Shown here piece after piece: positions 36,877 to 49,456 of a DNA stretch of 64,000 nucleotides (within the stretch, counting starts at the first letter, position 1; each line of letters starts with the position of its first letter). The notes under the pieces were generated by a model that worked only from the letters and a program-made list of their open reading frames with translations, was not told where the DNA came from and ran no database searches. Source of the DNA: Ridgeia piscesae (Eukaryota > Annelida > Polychaeta > Sabellida > Siboglinidae); NCBI GenBank assembly GCA_025642075.2, contig JAODUO010000069.1, positions 375,001-439,000 on the forward strand. The letters are read 5' to 3'. The position numbers and the translations under genes are program-made.

Positions 36877-39138
36877 CGTTTCGTTTCCACCAGTGTTGAT
36901 AAAGTTTATGCGAATTACGTTACTATTACAACATGAAATCTGGAGCAAACACTACTGCACAATTGAGTTGTCATTTTCATAACTTATCCTTATGCTTTTT
37001 CTTCATAAAGAAATTCATCTAAACCATAACTCTAACATGATTTACGAAAACATGCGCGACCATGCCAACCATTTATATTGCATGACGAATGTGTTGCCAA
37101 GCAACTGGTCACGTGATGGAGAGGCCAGTTGATATGTGGTAGCGGTAAAGTTACACCGGTAAATAAGGTCGATGAAATTACATAATCAAGGATTTAAGAA
37201 TTATATGACATATATCTAAATATGCAGAGGGAGTATCCGATAGAGGCTCGCCTTCATAAACTCGCCGAGAAGAGCACGACAGGATGCGGAGGACGCCAAT
37301 GTGGCGCAATATGCCAATCCAACTTCTCTCGCAAACGCTGTTCGATATACCATATGCTTTTTATATATAACTGTCACATTGCACCTTTTTGATCTGCGAG
37401 CAATAAATTCAAGGGAGGTGTTTGTAAACAAGTAAGATATATTAGATTGTTTAGTTTTCCTCGATTTTGATGTTTAACTCAACATATGTAGTTAGGCATC
37501 AATCGTCATAACTAATGTGCAAAGGTGTTAGCAGCATTGGATTTCGATGTTATTAAATAGTTTTAATGGATACCAACCATTTATATGCAACACACCGTTG
37601 TGGTGAAATCTCTGCTATCCATCATCATGCCTATGTAGTTTATACAAAATAATGGGATTGTAATTACCGCTATCCGACAGCCTTCCATGTTTGTGGCTTC
37701 CCGATAGGATTACTGCGCAGTGAAGATGACTATCGACAAACAAATCGGAGCACGCTATTCCGCCTTGTCAGCTCAAATGTATTGGCACGTCCACACAAAC
37801 ATAAGCTGGCTGACAATTTCCAAACCAGTGGAGGCGGGCTTATACTGTCCCTGGCTCTAAATAAAGCGTTGTTCTGTTGAGTTATAACTCGTAGAGACCG
37901 ACCCCAGGAGGTGGTCACTTACTCCGCATATTTATGCGTCAATAACTCGTACGGCGAAAGTAGCATCGGTTGCGTGTAGTACGTTGTCTTTACACAATGA
38001 CAAAACTGACGTTTCGTTGCCACCAGTGTTGATAAAGTTTATGCGAATTACGTTACTATTACAACATGAAACCCAGAGCAAACACTATTGCACAATAGAG
38101 CTGTTATTTTGATAACGTATCCTTATCCTTTTCGTCATAAAGAAATTCATCTAAACCACAACTCCAACATGATTTAGGAAAACATGTGTGACCATGCCAA
38201 CCATTTTTATTGCATGACGAATGTGTTGCCAAGCATCTGGTCACGTGATGGATAGGCCAGTTGATATGTGGTAGCGGTACAGTTACACCGGTAGACAAGG
38301 TTGATGAAATTACATAATTAAGGGTTTAAGAATTACATGACATAGGTATAAATATACAGAGGGAGTATCCGAGAGAGGCTCGCCTTCGTAAACTCGCCGA
38401 GAAGAGCACGACAGGATGCGGAGGACGCCAATGTGGCGCAATATGCCAATCCAACTTCTCTCGCGAAAGCTATTCGATATACCATATGCTTTTTGTATAT
38501 AACTGTCACATTGCACCTTTTTGATCTGGGAGCAATACATTCAAGGGAGGCGTTTGTAAGCAAGTAAGATATATTTGATTGTTTACTTTTCCTCGGTTTT
38601 GATGTTTAAATCAACTCAACATATGTAGTTAGGCATCAATCGTCATAACTATGTGCAAAGGTGTTAGCAGCATTGGATTTCGATGTTATTAAATAGTTTT
38701 AATGGATACCAACCATTTATATGCAACACACCGTTGTAGTGAAACCTCTGCTATCCATCATGTAGCCACTTTAAAAGATAATGGGATTGTAATTACCGCT
38801 ATCCGCAAGCCATCCATGGTCATGGCTTCCCGATAGGATTACTGCGCAGATAAGATGACCAGCGACAAGCAAATCGGAACACGCTATTCCGCCTTGTCAG
38901 TTCCAATGTATTGGCACGTCCACACAAACATCAGATGGCTGACAATTTCCAAACCAGTGGAGGCGGGCTTATACTGTCACTGGCTCTAAATAAAGCGTTG
39001 TTCTGTTGAGTTATAACTCGTAGAGACCGACACCAGGAGGTGGTCACTTACTCAGCATATTTACGCGTCAATAACTCGTACGCCGAAAGTAGCATCGGTT
39101 GCGTGTAGTACGTTGTCTTTACACAATGACAAAACTGA
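36877..39138. repeat. Two tandem copies of a ~1.13-kb unit
   Basis: Unit 1 at 36877-38009 and unit 2 at 38010-39138, a few percent diverged with small indels. Each ends in a stretch with AATAAAGCGTTGTTCTGTTG (37858-37877 in unit 1), similar to the R/U5 boundary of an LTR. Each also carries a minus-strand frame of 71-76 codons (37216-37431 and 38333-38563). The two differ mostly by amino-acid changes, which argues against a constrained protein. This could be a tandem pair of LTR-like or satellite units. Confidence 0.9.
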
Positions 39139-39869
39139 CCAGACGAATAATGGGAGAACAGCTGTCCACTGTTCATCAATGAAGAACCGAAAAACAAAGC
39201 ATTGTAGCACAGCAAATAGCACTAGCCGGCGATTACAACAAATAACAAACATCTGTAGGAGTCTTTTCATTTGTTGGGTGAGGATATTCCATGTCCATCT
39301 GCACAAACAGACAAACATGCATACAGGGATATATGACATTTATATTTCCTCATTGCAAATTGGATGAGGGCTAAACATCTGGGATGATCTATATCATTGC
39401 AGCGAAGATCATAGTACAGTGATGTCTAACACTAATGACCATTTTATTCTTTATATCTTTGATCTATTAGCCACCTACTACTAATGTAAAACTGCCTAAG
39501 TAGTATTTCCTACACTCATGTTATCTGTAACCAATGTGGTGTTAATATTAATGTCTGATTTGGTGTGGGGCGAAAGGCCTATCATTCCGATCCGTCGTGG
39601 CCTGCCGATTCTCATAGATCCAAGCACATTGATTCGATTCACTACAATACATCAATTTGCTATAAGCTCAAATGGTTGTGCACACGGATGAAGCATTATG
39701 CGGGTTCGGCCGTCTCTCTGGTTAACAAGGACAGCTAAGGACTGCATCACCAAAGAAGTATTTACTAGAAACGTTAATAATTACTATGCTGTTTGCTATC
39801 CGACCACTTCTCGATAGATGCTGCTAAATGGCCAGAATAAATTCTTGTTTTTTTAAATGGGTATTATGG

Positions 39870-39870
<1 letters not shown>
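39139..39870. other. Non-coding stretch, nothing recognised
   Basis: No gene or repeat recognised. Confidence 0.3.

Positions 39871-39871
<1 letters not shown>

Positions 39872-39934
<63 letters not shown>
39872..39934. repeat. (AT)n microsatellite
   Basis: About 62 bp of AT dinucleotide. Confidence 0.95.
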
Positions 39935-39937
<3 letters not shown>

Positions 39938-40000
39938 CTAATAGAACCCTGAGGAATGTTTCTCTGACAGTGAAATGTACCTACATTATTTTGGGGCGAT

Positions 40001-40180
40001 GGCCGAGTGGTTGGAGTGCCGGTCACCCGACAAGAGGGGCCGGGTTTCGAATCCCGGTGCTGACAAATCGGTGGTTCCGTACTGATACAGCCAACGTGTC
40101 GAAACTTGAGCAATTTCCTTCACCCTATATAGTCTTCCCATTCCAACCCGCATTGGCCATCGTGGAAGGGTAGGTCAACA
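40001..40180 (+). mobile_element. tRNA-derived SINE
   Basis: A class-II-tRNA-like head: GATGGCCGAGTGGTTGGAG (box A) and GGGTTTCGAATCCCGG (box B). The body shares GTGTCGAAACTTGAGCAA and TTCCTTCACCCTA with the SINE at 25844, so both belong to one family. The intact TGGCCGAGTGGT points to a tRNA-Ser/Leu origin. It lacks a variable arm and 3' acceptor stem, so it is not a tRNA gene. Confidence 0.8.
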
Positions 40181-40369
40181 ACACCAGCATGCAAAGCACT
40201 ACAAAGCCATGGCCGCCAGTCCCCAGCGACACCGAAAGAGTCCATGACGGCGGCTCTGGTCAACTAGGACTACGTGCAGGGAGTGCTAAGAATACGTGGG
40301 TCAAAAAGAGCCGCCGATAGAGGGTACGTAGACTAACATCTCGAAGAAGAACTTACGGAAACCAGGTTG

Positions 40370-42290
40370 TTAGGGATGTAATCGGGATCGGAGAAATGAG
40401 AAGACGAGATAAATGTTTCACTATCTTACAAAGCTGTCACCTACTAAGACATTCTAAGGCAGGAATACGCTAGGAAATGGAAGGACCATATAGTGAAGGT
40501 AAATACCATCAGTCCCAAAGTAGTAGAACTTGTTCTGTGCATAACAAAGCGCTACAAACTAACGACAATGCTAGTATAAGCACCAATACACCATACTCAG
40601 AAGAATACACAAATAGCAATTTGAGCTCGAATTTAGAAACGAAAGAGGCGACACCTTGGTAGAATGGGCAATATCAACAAAGTGCAAAATCATGAATACA
40701 ATGTTTCAGAAGAAAACAGGGAGGAGATGGACGTGGAAAATCCCAAACGGTCTAACGGAGACTGAAATTGATTGTATCCTAACAAACAGGCCAAACAACG
40801 TAACAGACGTAACAGTCATCAACCAAGTCAACATTGGATTGGAAGTGATCACAGAATGGTTATGAGTAACATCACACTAGACGTAGAGGTGGAAATGAAA
40901 AACTGATTACCAAGAGGCCACCAAAAGTAGATATCACACATATAAGATCAAAGATGATCAAATTCCAACTCGAATTGAGAAACCGATTCGAGACACTACA
41001 ATAACTAGACGACATCGACTCCATGGGCAAAACCATCGTAGACATGCTCCCACAAAGCGGGTCAACAGCAGCTAAGGCAATCAAACCACTAAAATCGAGC
41101 ATATCATCACCAACACGAAAACGGCGACGACAAACACAGAATAGAGTATGCAGTAATTTGCAAGACCATCAAAATGATAGCAAGGGAGGACATCAGGAAA
41201 TACAATCAAGAGATCATACAAGAAGCAATCGTGACTTCAAAGAGCCATGAGGAAAGTCCGAAGAACGCGGAAGCTAGGCCAAGACAGAGTTATCACACTC
41301 CTAGACAAGCAGGGTAGAGAAATCCCTGATCAAAATAAGATCATGGAAAAAATAGAGGAATTCTACACCGAGCTAATCAACAGTGAACAGAGTACCATAA
41401 TTAATAAAATTCTTAAAAGATATTCTAGAGATAACACCGTGGCAGGTGGAAGCAGCACAACGAGCTATGAAAAAATGAGACAGCAACAAGCTACGATCAT
41501 ATAAATATTGAGACATTGAGAGCAGGAGAAGATACTATCTCGAAGACGCATGCTAAGCTGTACACTAAATGCTTGTCAGAAAGAAGAATACCCACAACTT
41601 GGAAAAACGCTAAGATGGTGACAATCTTCAAGAAGGGAAATAAGAAAAACCTCAAGAATTACAGACCGATATGTCTATTATCAAACATCTATATAAACAA
41701 TACTCACGAAAGTACTAACAAAAAGGCTACAGAAGACACTCGACGAAAACCATCCACGAGAGCAAGGTGGATTCAGAAGCAGATTCTCAAAGACAGACCA
41801 CATCCCCGAATTATTCCACTCTGCATTCGCCAAACACCGCGACATCTAGAAGATAACATTGGAGCATACTTGAATAGACAAGTTAATAACTCATGCATAC
41901 TTCCAGCAATGGCACATGGCGCGGAAACATGGGCACTCACCAGCCAAGAAAAGAACAAGCTGTCTGCCGCAAAAACACAGATGGAAAAGAATATGTTAAG
42001 CATCACACACCGGGACAGAAAAACAAACATCTGGGTAAAAGAAAAGACAAAGGTTTGTGATTGAACAAGTCAGAAGACGAAATTGGACCTGGGCAGGGCA
42101 CGTCAGCCGAATACAAGATAACCGATGGACGTTGCGTATCTCAGGAAGGGAAGATAACTAGAGAAAGACCGGCGAGAAGTTGGAGAGACGAACTAGACAA
42201 CTACTGGAAGGGTACCACCTGGCAGAGGATAGCGCAAGATATACAGATGTCGTAGCAGTACGCTGAGGCCTTCAGGTAAACGTAGCCGAT
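40370..42290 (+). pseudogene. RTE-like LINE with the polymerase core deleted
   Basis: In order: endonuclease pieces (WKDHIVKVNTISPKVVEL near 40475; RRWTWKIPNGLTETEIDCIL near 40725; VTVINQVNIG near 40820), a linker with RVITLLDKQGREI (about 41290), the start of reverse transcriptase (LYTKCLSERRIPTTWKNAKM, then NYRPICLLSNIY, about 41560-41695), and the C-terminal domain (AHGAETWALTSQEKNKL near 41910; HRDRKTNIWVKE near 42010; TWAGHVSR-like near 42090). The catalytic palm with its FADD-type motif between RT start and C-terminus is missing. Frameshifts and stops are numerous. Confidence 0.85.
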
Positions 42291-42449
42291 AGATAGCGCC
42301 ACCACTCGCATGCAACTGTAGATTCGCTGATCTAATCTCCGTCGTGTAGCGCCACCATCTGTTACACACCATCAATCCAGGTCTTTCCTTTATGGTGAGG
42401 AGTCAGTGTCACTGCGAATCAGGGTATCATCAACTGTAAATTCGTGGTT

Positions 42450-43622
42450 TCTAAAAATTCATAAGTAAAATATAAATTACATAACATGTATTTACAAAAT
42501 AACAATAATAAATTTGGTAAATTAAATGTATGAATAAATAACGAATATCTAACCTACAATATGCCTTGAAGATAATGTTGCCATCGGTATCCTCATTCCC
42601 ATTCAACATCTTAAAAATTATATTCGGTCTCCTTTTAATAGTATAGTCTCCAATGTTGTCAAGCCACATTCTAATAAGCGTCTTTCATAACAGAACTGTT
42701 TGAGTTCAGGAATAACTCTTTCTAGCTTCTCGGTGTCTTTCTTATGATATGGCCTCCATGCTTGTATGCAATATTATAAATGTGGCATAACTATTGCTTT
42801 GTATGATGGTATGATTAATCTTTTCACCATATACGTTCTCCTAATTAGCCCTAATATTGGATTGCCCTTTGAAGCAGCAATTCCACATTGTTCAGAAACT
42901 GTCATGTCAGCACTAACTGATCTCACAGATCCTTGTTTACACGTGTGCCTAATATATTGTCGCTCATAAAGTAAGAAAATATAATAGACTTGTATGTCAT
43001 TCGCCAGCCGTTTTTGCTCAAAAGATCGTTTTCATTTTCTAATATCAGTTTTAGCTAGGTTAAGGGTCTCTTCAATAATTGTTATAGTCTTTCTACATGT
43101 CCAGTGTTTCTGTAAATTCTACACACAATTTGTTTGTAAGCAATCGTTCGTATAACTTCTTTTGAAAGATGTTTCTTCCTAAATCGCTTCCTTTGATTTG
43201 TTTAGGAACGAATCATTCAATAATGCCCTCAATTTCATTCACGCAAAATGTTGGATTACACAACTAATAATTTCTACTCACGTCAACGGTGGTGGCTAAC
43301 ACGTTTATGTGAGTAGACATTATTAGTTATGTAATCAAGACTTTTGTTTGAATAATATACGTCCAACCTGACGAACATTTTCACGAATGACCTCAATCTC
43401 ATCTGTTAAAATGATTCAACATTATGTTGCTGTCTTGTCCTTCGTTAAGTCAGTCCAAGTTATGCTTGCTAAGTAGGTTCTCATTTGTTTATATATGCCT
43501 TTGTTGAAATTTCTCTTCCATCGCTTTTTGCCAGTATTCACTGTTTGTATGTTTACACCATAATGGATCTGGTTATCGGCAATAGATTCCAAAGGCAAAG
43601 CCACATATTTTAACACCATCAA
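42450..43622 (-). pseudogene. CR1/L2-like LINE relic spanning the X breakpoint
   Basis: On the minus strand: an endonuclease-RT linker (FNKGIYKQMRTYLASITW, about 43500), a gap without RT core, then AASKGNPILGLIRRTYM and the LEYC-like HLxYCIQAWRPYHKKD block (about 42890-42730), and finally IKRRPNIIFKMLNGNEDTDG (about 42600). The left limit of block X (42681) lies inside it, so the copy at 49457 lacks the last part. Confidence 0.75.
43255..43335. repeat. Small hairpin, 27-bp arms
   Basis: Arms at 43255-43281 and 43309-43335 match in 25 of 27 positions around a 27-bp loop (ATTACA.AACTAATAAT). It sits in the LINE relic where the RT core should be. It is present also in copy X2 at 50031-50111. 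It could be a tiny MITE. Confidence 0.85.
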
Positions 43623-44339
43623 GTTATTCTTTTCGAAAAGAGAATACTAAAGTGTACACATTAGTTGCAAAAGGTGTTTCGTGAGGAAACAGTCCTGTAT
43701 TAGAAGTAGACACTTCTAATCATTCCTTCTAACACTCTCCACTGACTTCAACTGAATGTGTGCATGATTAAAATTTAATTTTCCATAAAACGGTTGGTGT
43801 CACGGTTTCCACCTCGTTTACTTAACCGTCCGGCGATTTCAGAACATTAATGTTGGTTATGACGGTCAATAAACTTATAAATCGCAGCCAACCGTTGGAT
43901 AGCATGTGTTCTCAGCTGATTGTATTACTTTTATTTATGTACATTGTTTTTATTACATACATAAGGATAAAACCACAATAGCTATACATATTATGTTAGT
44001 ATACATACTCTCGTAGATAGTATAGCAGATTATGATATAAGAGCAGAATTTGCTATGTCACCAAAACTTGTAAAACTGTTACAGTTGCATTGTAAGAGTC
44101 GTAGTTGCTTATGAAAGGTAACTTGTTTTTTTGGATGGAAGGGGAAAAGATAAATCAACAAATAACCCGGTGTATTAGTATACACATGAAATAAAATATT
44201 AGGAACAAAACGCATCACATTCGCTGTCATATGTCTGCGCTTACTGATCCATTCAATGCGCCATAGGCAAGCTGTCTGCCTCCATGATATTGGACATGTT
44301 ACTAGAATCGTCCGGTTTTTGAGATTATATTTCGAATTA
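43623..44339. other. Non-coding part of block X
   Basis: AT-rich sequence without a recognised gene or element. Confidence 0.3.
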
Positions 44340-44420
44340 ACCACCACCATCATCATTATGATGCAATGATGTCCCATGGTTGGGAGAAACCCTCGGCACG
44401 ATGTTTCCAGATCTGCCTGT
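44340..44420 (-). repeat. LINE-like 3' tail, similar to 16.7 kb
   Basis: CCACCATCATCATT followed by TGTCCCATGGTTGGGAGAA matches the tail near 16719-16765. Also present in X2 at 51116-51196. Confidence 0.4.
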
Positions 44421-46754
44421 CCAAAGCTATCCCCTGCGGTGGTGCTTTTCCAGACCTCGTATAGTTCGTCCCTTCGTAGTCTCTCTCTGTATTCTTCTAG
44501 GTTGTTTCTATTCATAAGGTATCCAGGTGGTGATATGCGATATCTAATGTTTATGTCGTATATTACCTAATTGCCCTGCCCAGATCCATTTTCGTGTTCT
44601 TATTTGTTAAATGACGTCTATGAATGTTGTCTTCTGTCTTACCCAGATGTTTCTTCCTCTGACCCGATACGCGATATTTACCACACCTCGTTCCATCTTT
44701 GTTTGTATTGCTGCTAATTTGTGCTTCGTTTATTTGGCGAGTGTCCTTTTTCCGGGCCGTATATCATTGCTGCAGCGTGGAAAAATTGATATATGACATC
44801 AACAAATCCGCACTTAAAGACCATGCGACTGAGATGGGTCTGCATCAGGAAAACAAGAACTCCCATAATAAAGAAGACTGCAGTGGCATGTCTCACCGTA
44901 CTAAGACATCATTCAGCGCCGTTAGTACTGATGACGTTAACATGAGACGTTAAACGAAAGCCTCAACCCGGTAAAACATAATAGGTATGAAACAATTAAT
45001 GTTTTGATTTTAAAAAGATGGTTCCTGCAGAATGTTAAGTACTACGGCGATAGTTAATTAGATATATTATCTCGAGTGGTCTTGACATGCTGTGTATTTT
45101 TAAAGGGTCTTAATAATAACGGGTATACATATTGTCGTTTCTTTATTACCATAGGTGGGTCTCACCTAAGTCATACGCATAAGTTGTAAAGTAAACAGTG
45201 TCACAGTAACTGGACACCAGTCAGCTAGACAGCCAATGATAACAGTGGTATATTTAATCTTATTAACATTGCACATCTATATACTGCAGCAATGTATTGC
45301 ATACATTCTGAGAGTTAATGACGCTGCGTCATATACATCTCGTTGACGTTTATTAATATATTTTAATACGTACGCGAGTAATTGTGGCTGGCATTCTCTC
45401 AACCTTTCTGACATTAAAAGCATTTGATATACAGTTTTGTTGTCTACGAGGGGAATGCTATGCACATGTACCAGCTGATTACTGATACAAATGAACATTT
45501 TATATTGAAGTTGTCCTCTTTCGGTGTTTAACTGTAGAAACTATTATAATGATGTTTAACTGCACCATTCTATCACGTATTTGGTTCTTGATATTTTAAT
45601 TCTTTGCACCCACTGAATTCGGTTAATCTTATCGCTAAATATATGTATTTAATAATACTATTCGGAAGATATACACCTCCTATGGACACCTTTGGTGTGT
45701 CTGTATTCCATCCTGTAGCAAGCAAGTGTGTTTCTTTTGCCGTTAAGTTGGATGTGGGATTAATTTGCGTTGTACCTGTACTGTCTGCCTCCCGCCACGT
45801 GTCAAAACGCGACAAGTATATGTGAAAATAAGTATGCGATGTTATCGCCGTATACCTGTACTTACAAGAGTAGACGCTCCAACCCTATCTCCGGAATACA
45901 TTCGAGCTTCCCGTTGAAAATGAATCTATAATTAGTTTTGCACGTGCATGAAGACAAGCAAGCGTCGACGGTGTGCTTCGGAGAGTTCCTTCAATGGCCG
46001 TCTACAATCACGCGTGTAATTTGCAGCTGCCTAAGCGGAGATTACACCATTACTCATGCCTTAGGCTGCCTAATACATTCATGTCGTCGACTGTACGCGT
46101 ATGCCATATGTCACCTTTCATTATCGTTCATAATCATCGTTTCTGTGCTACCTCCTGCCAAGACACGTTGTCTGCGGCATCGAGTGTAAGCCAGGTGTCG
46201 TGATTGACTTTACTATTTTCACGCACCAATGAGGTGATTAAAAAACAACGATAAAACGCACCGGAAACAGCAGAATCAAGAATACTTACGGACCGCAGAC
46301 AGTGACAACAGGACCAACTGAACAACACATGCAACTTGACACAAGACGTATTTAATGTATGTGGAAATAACAAGATTTAACCATGAAAAAGTGATTTCAA
46401 ACAACAGTTGCACTCTTGAGTTAAGCACTGCAGGGCAAAAACGGCTGATAGACGCTATGCAATGTACGCAATACCACGACACAATCGAAGCTATAAATCT
46501 AACTTATGTATCCTATCCAATAGTTTGTTTTACCTATCCAATAGTTAGTTCGCAATCCGAGAAAAGAAACGAAGATCGAAATATGAAGTTAAAATGACCG
46601 ACTAACATGCCACACCATTATTCACATGCGGCCAAAACATAATATTCTCATTTTTTATTTTTTTATTTAAATTTTAAACAAGTCCGATGACCCAAATACA
46701 GTATAAATGCTAACGGTTCACCTCAGCATGTTCTTCTCCAGGTTTATGCATTTA
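44421..46754. other. Non-coding part of block X
   Basis: Many short frames in both directions, each repeated unchanged in X2 because the copies are nearly identical. None shows a domain. The unchanged state reflects a recent duplication, not selection. Confidence 0.4.
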
Positions 46755-47355
46755 GTGCATGCCAAGAAGGGTGGGCAATTGGAGTTGATCACAAGCCAGC
46801 TGGTACAGAACCATGTAATGGACAAGTGATGAAATGTGAATTGGTGGTAGACAAGGAGATGTAAGATGGTACGATAGATGAACATGATGTCACATATAAC
46901 AAAGACATGTGATTTAACGGAACGTATGATCACTGTATGCCTGACAAGATGTGTCATCAAATGAATGAAAGTATAGCTGAGAAAGATATGCTATAGTGAA
47001 ACACAGTAAGTAGGAGACAGACAATGAATGGTGAGAACACCAAAGGTACATAAGACAAACAAGGAATGTTATAGCTGTCATGAACATAACTAGAACAAAG
47101 TGAATGAAGGGTAAGAGATACTAGTATTCCATAACTGCAGAGATGAGAACACAAGCAATACATCATGGACAATGACCACACAGAATAACAGGCATGGCTA
47201 ATGACTACAACTGAATGTTACTGCAGATACAGTGGTGGAAGCTGCAACAAGGCAACAGAAGGCCTGGCAGTACAACTTAAACTGTGACAATATGCACAGA
47301 GTACATCATACAAAGATGAAAAACTCCCCGCAATGGGAGAACGAAGAGACAAACC

Positions 47356-47718
47356 ATAAACGGTACACCATACAAACACGATAAAGGCCCATCAATGTAA
47401 GGACGACCGCGTGGGTACACGAACGGTACACCATACAAACATGATAAAGACCCAAAACATAAACGGTACACCATACAAACACGAGAAAGCCCCATCAATG
47501 TAAGTACGACCCCGTGCATATACTAACGGTACACCATACAGACATGATAAAGACCGGTCAATGTGAGTACGACAAGACAGAACATAAACGGTACACCAAA
47601 CATACATATGATACACCATACAAACAAGATAAAGCCCCATCAACGTAAGTACGACCGCGTGGGTACACTAACGGTACACCATACAAACATGGTAAAGACT
47701 CATCAATGTGATTACGAC
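47356..47718 (+). repeat. ~63-bp minisatellite, copy 2
   Basis: Counterpart of 30830-31190, same unit order. The unit near 47600-47650 differs most. Confidence 0.9.
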
Positions 47719-48332
47719 CATGACAAGGGATGACGCTTGTTAAGCTACGGGGTCACCCCTGCAAATTCACCATGCATTGCTTGACGTATTACGGACCGTT
47801 ATTCGGCATCCGGATTACAGTGTTGCCTTAAAGATGTTAAGAAACAGATCAATTTCACATCATATTGGATAAATACTGTTTTGACAGGTTTGTAAAAAAT
47901 ATTCATATTATGTAACCCAGTCGCCGCGGGGGTCATGAACTCAGTCTCGACATTCTGCCACGGGGTCAAAGTTGATCGGCCACCTGAGGTCACTTGAGGT
48001 TACGCCAGTTCGGGACGGGAACTTCAGTGTTCATCCTCGTCGTTGGTAAATGTTCTACCTTGCGGAGAAAAGTAATAACATTCTTGGTGTCTAATATAAC
48101 AGCTTTTTTAAACATGGCCAGTCGGCAGACGACTACGCGGGAACTACCTCAGTTCCGGTTAGGAGTATACAAAAGATCAAATCGATCTACGATATACAAT
48201 TATAGTGGTGGGTGATATTATAATGTCGATGGTAATAATGACGGCTTTAGATGTCTGGTATTGCGTCATTGTCACGTGTGTCCCCATTAGTCATAGTTAT
48301 GCCATTGCGTGTTTTGCTTGCTCAGTTGCATG

Positions 48333-48569
48333 ATGACGCTGCTTAGAATGCTCGTCGTGTTTGTCTTGGCAAATATTGCCTGTTATGCGAATAACGAAAC
48401 CACCACAGGAAGGAAGACTGTATACATGCTCTGCGTCACTTTGGACAGATTCTTAGACATGTATAAAATGTCGGCCGTTCTTCATTTTGCGCTTGATGTG
48501 GTAAACAACAGAAGCGATATTCTTCCTGGACACGACATCCAGATAAAATGTGGATTTTCTGTCAAAATG
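48333..48569 (+). CDS. Venus-flytrap receptor leader exon 5 (block Y copy 2)
   Basis: 79 codons, nearly identical to the exon at 31803: the only coding change seen is His to Tyr at about residue 43. An extra in-frame ATG lies directly upstream (48330), because a C in copy 1 is a T here. Signal peptide, NNRSDILPG motif and the phase-0 GTAAGT donor are all kept. Its downstream neighbour is block X, which has no recognisable receptor exon. Confidence 0.7.
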
Positions 48570-49456
48570 GTAAGTTTAATTATTTTGTGTAACAATACTA
48601 CTATGCTAATGTGAATGAGACATGAAATAACTGCCATGATTATTTCGCTAATCTGCGCCTTTCTTATATTCCCGACTTCTTGCAGTTTCTACCACTAGGC
48701 TAAGATGCATTCTCCGGCGAAGTGCAAAAATGTGAACTTAAAGGGAATAACAACACCTAATGCTAGAGTTCGTATTATATTACATGCTTATATATATTTC
48801 AATACCCACCAAACCAAAAAATAAAAATAATAAACGAATTCCACACTTTATGCAATGCCAGTGGACTTTTTCGAATCTGCATATTTTTACCGCGCTTTCT
48901 GAATGCCCAGTTGTGACGTCAGACAGGACACATATTGGCATCAGGCGCACTGTTTCTTTGTATTCAGAGCATGTTTATAAGAAGAACTTTTGGGTCTAAA
49001 CGAGGGTCAGAAATTAATTAGATTATTGTGCGATATTCCGATGTACTACAAACACTGGTCATCATAGGAAACACACATTTATCTGAAGATTCCTTACGAA
49101 TAACATTTTGTAGAAAAAATTGCGGCCAGTTGTTTCGCGGAAGCCTGTCTGAGCTTCGAGATTGCCGCAGTCTTCGGTTCGTTTTCAAAGTTATTAAGCT
49201 TATTCTATCGATTGCAGCCACCGCAATCCACGTCAGGACAAATACATTACAAACATATAGTATATATTTAACGCGAGAAATACATGTTGTGTATAAACTA
49301 CAAATAATCATTAGTCTGCCGATGTGTGAAAAAAGTTGTAGATTTGACGTAACTTTTTTAATCTGGGAGTATAATCCCGATTGTTACCGTGGCTCACCTG
49401 ATAGACACATCTGCTAGGTGTGTTCATATTTACAATCGGAAAAACACCGGTTCGAG
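48570..49456. other. Putative intron in block Y copy 2
   Basis: Counterpart of 32040-32927. No exon recognised. Confidence 0.3.

Larger units (their letters stand above)
42681..46754 (+). repeat. Segmental duplicate block X, copy 1
   Basis: 4074 bp repeated at 49457-53531 with only two differences noticed by eye (a C/T near 43870 and an extra A near 44975). It is directly followed by block Y copy 2. Confidence 0.95.
46755..49456 (+). repeat. Segmental duplicate block Y, copy 2, between the two X copies
   Basis: 2702 bp homologous to 30227-32927. Its left junction shares TA with the original flank and its right junction shares a single G. It holds the second copy of leader exon 3 and ends inside the tRNA-like box B. 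Confidence 0.95.

Noticed and set aside
37216..37431. Conserved small protein in the 1.13-kb tandem units
   Set aside because: The two copies differ mainly by replacement changes, as expected for non-coding DNA.
40001..40075. Functional tRNA-Ser/Leu gene
   Set aside because: Boxes A and B are good, but the acceptor stem and long variable arm are missing, and the body is shared with another SINE copy.
44030..44515. 161-codon frame conserved exactly in both X copies
   Set aside because: Identity reflects the recent duplication; the frame crosses a LINE-like tail and shows no domain.
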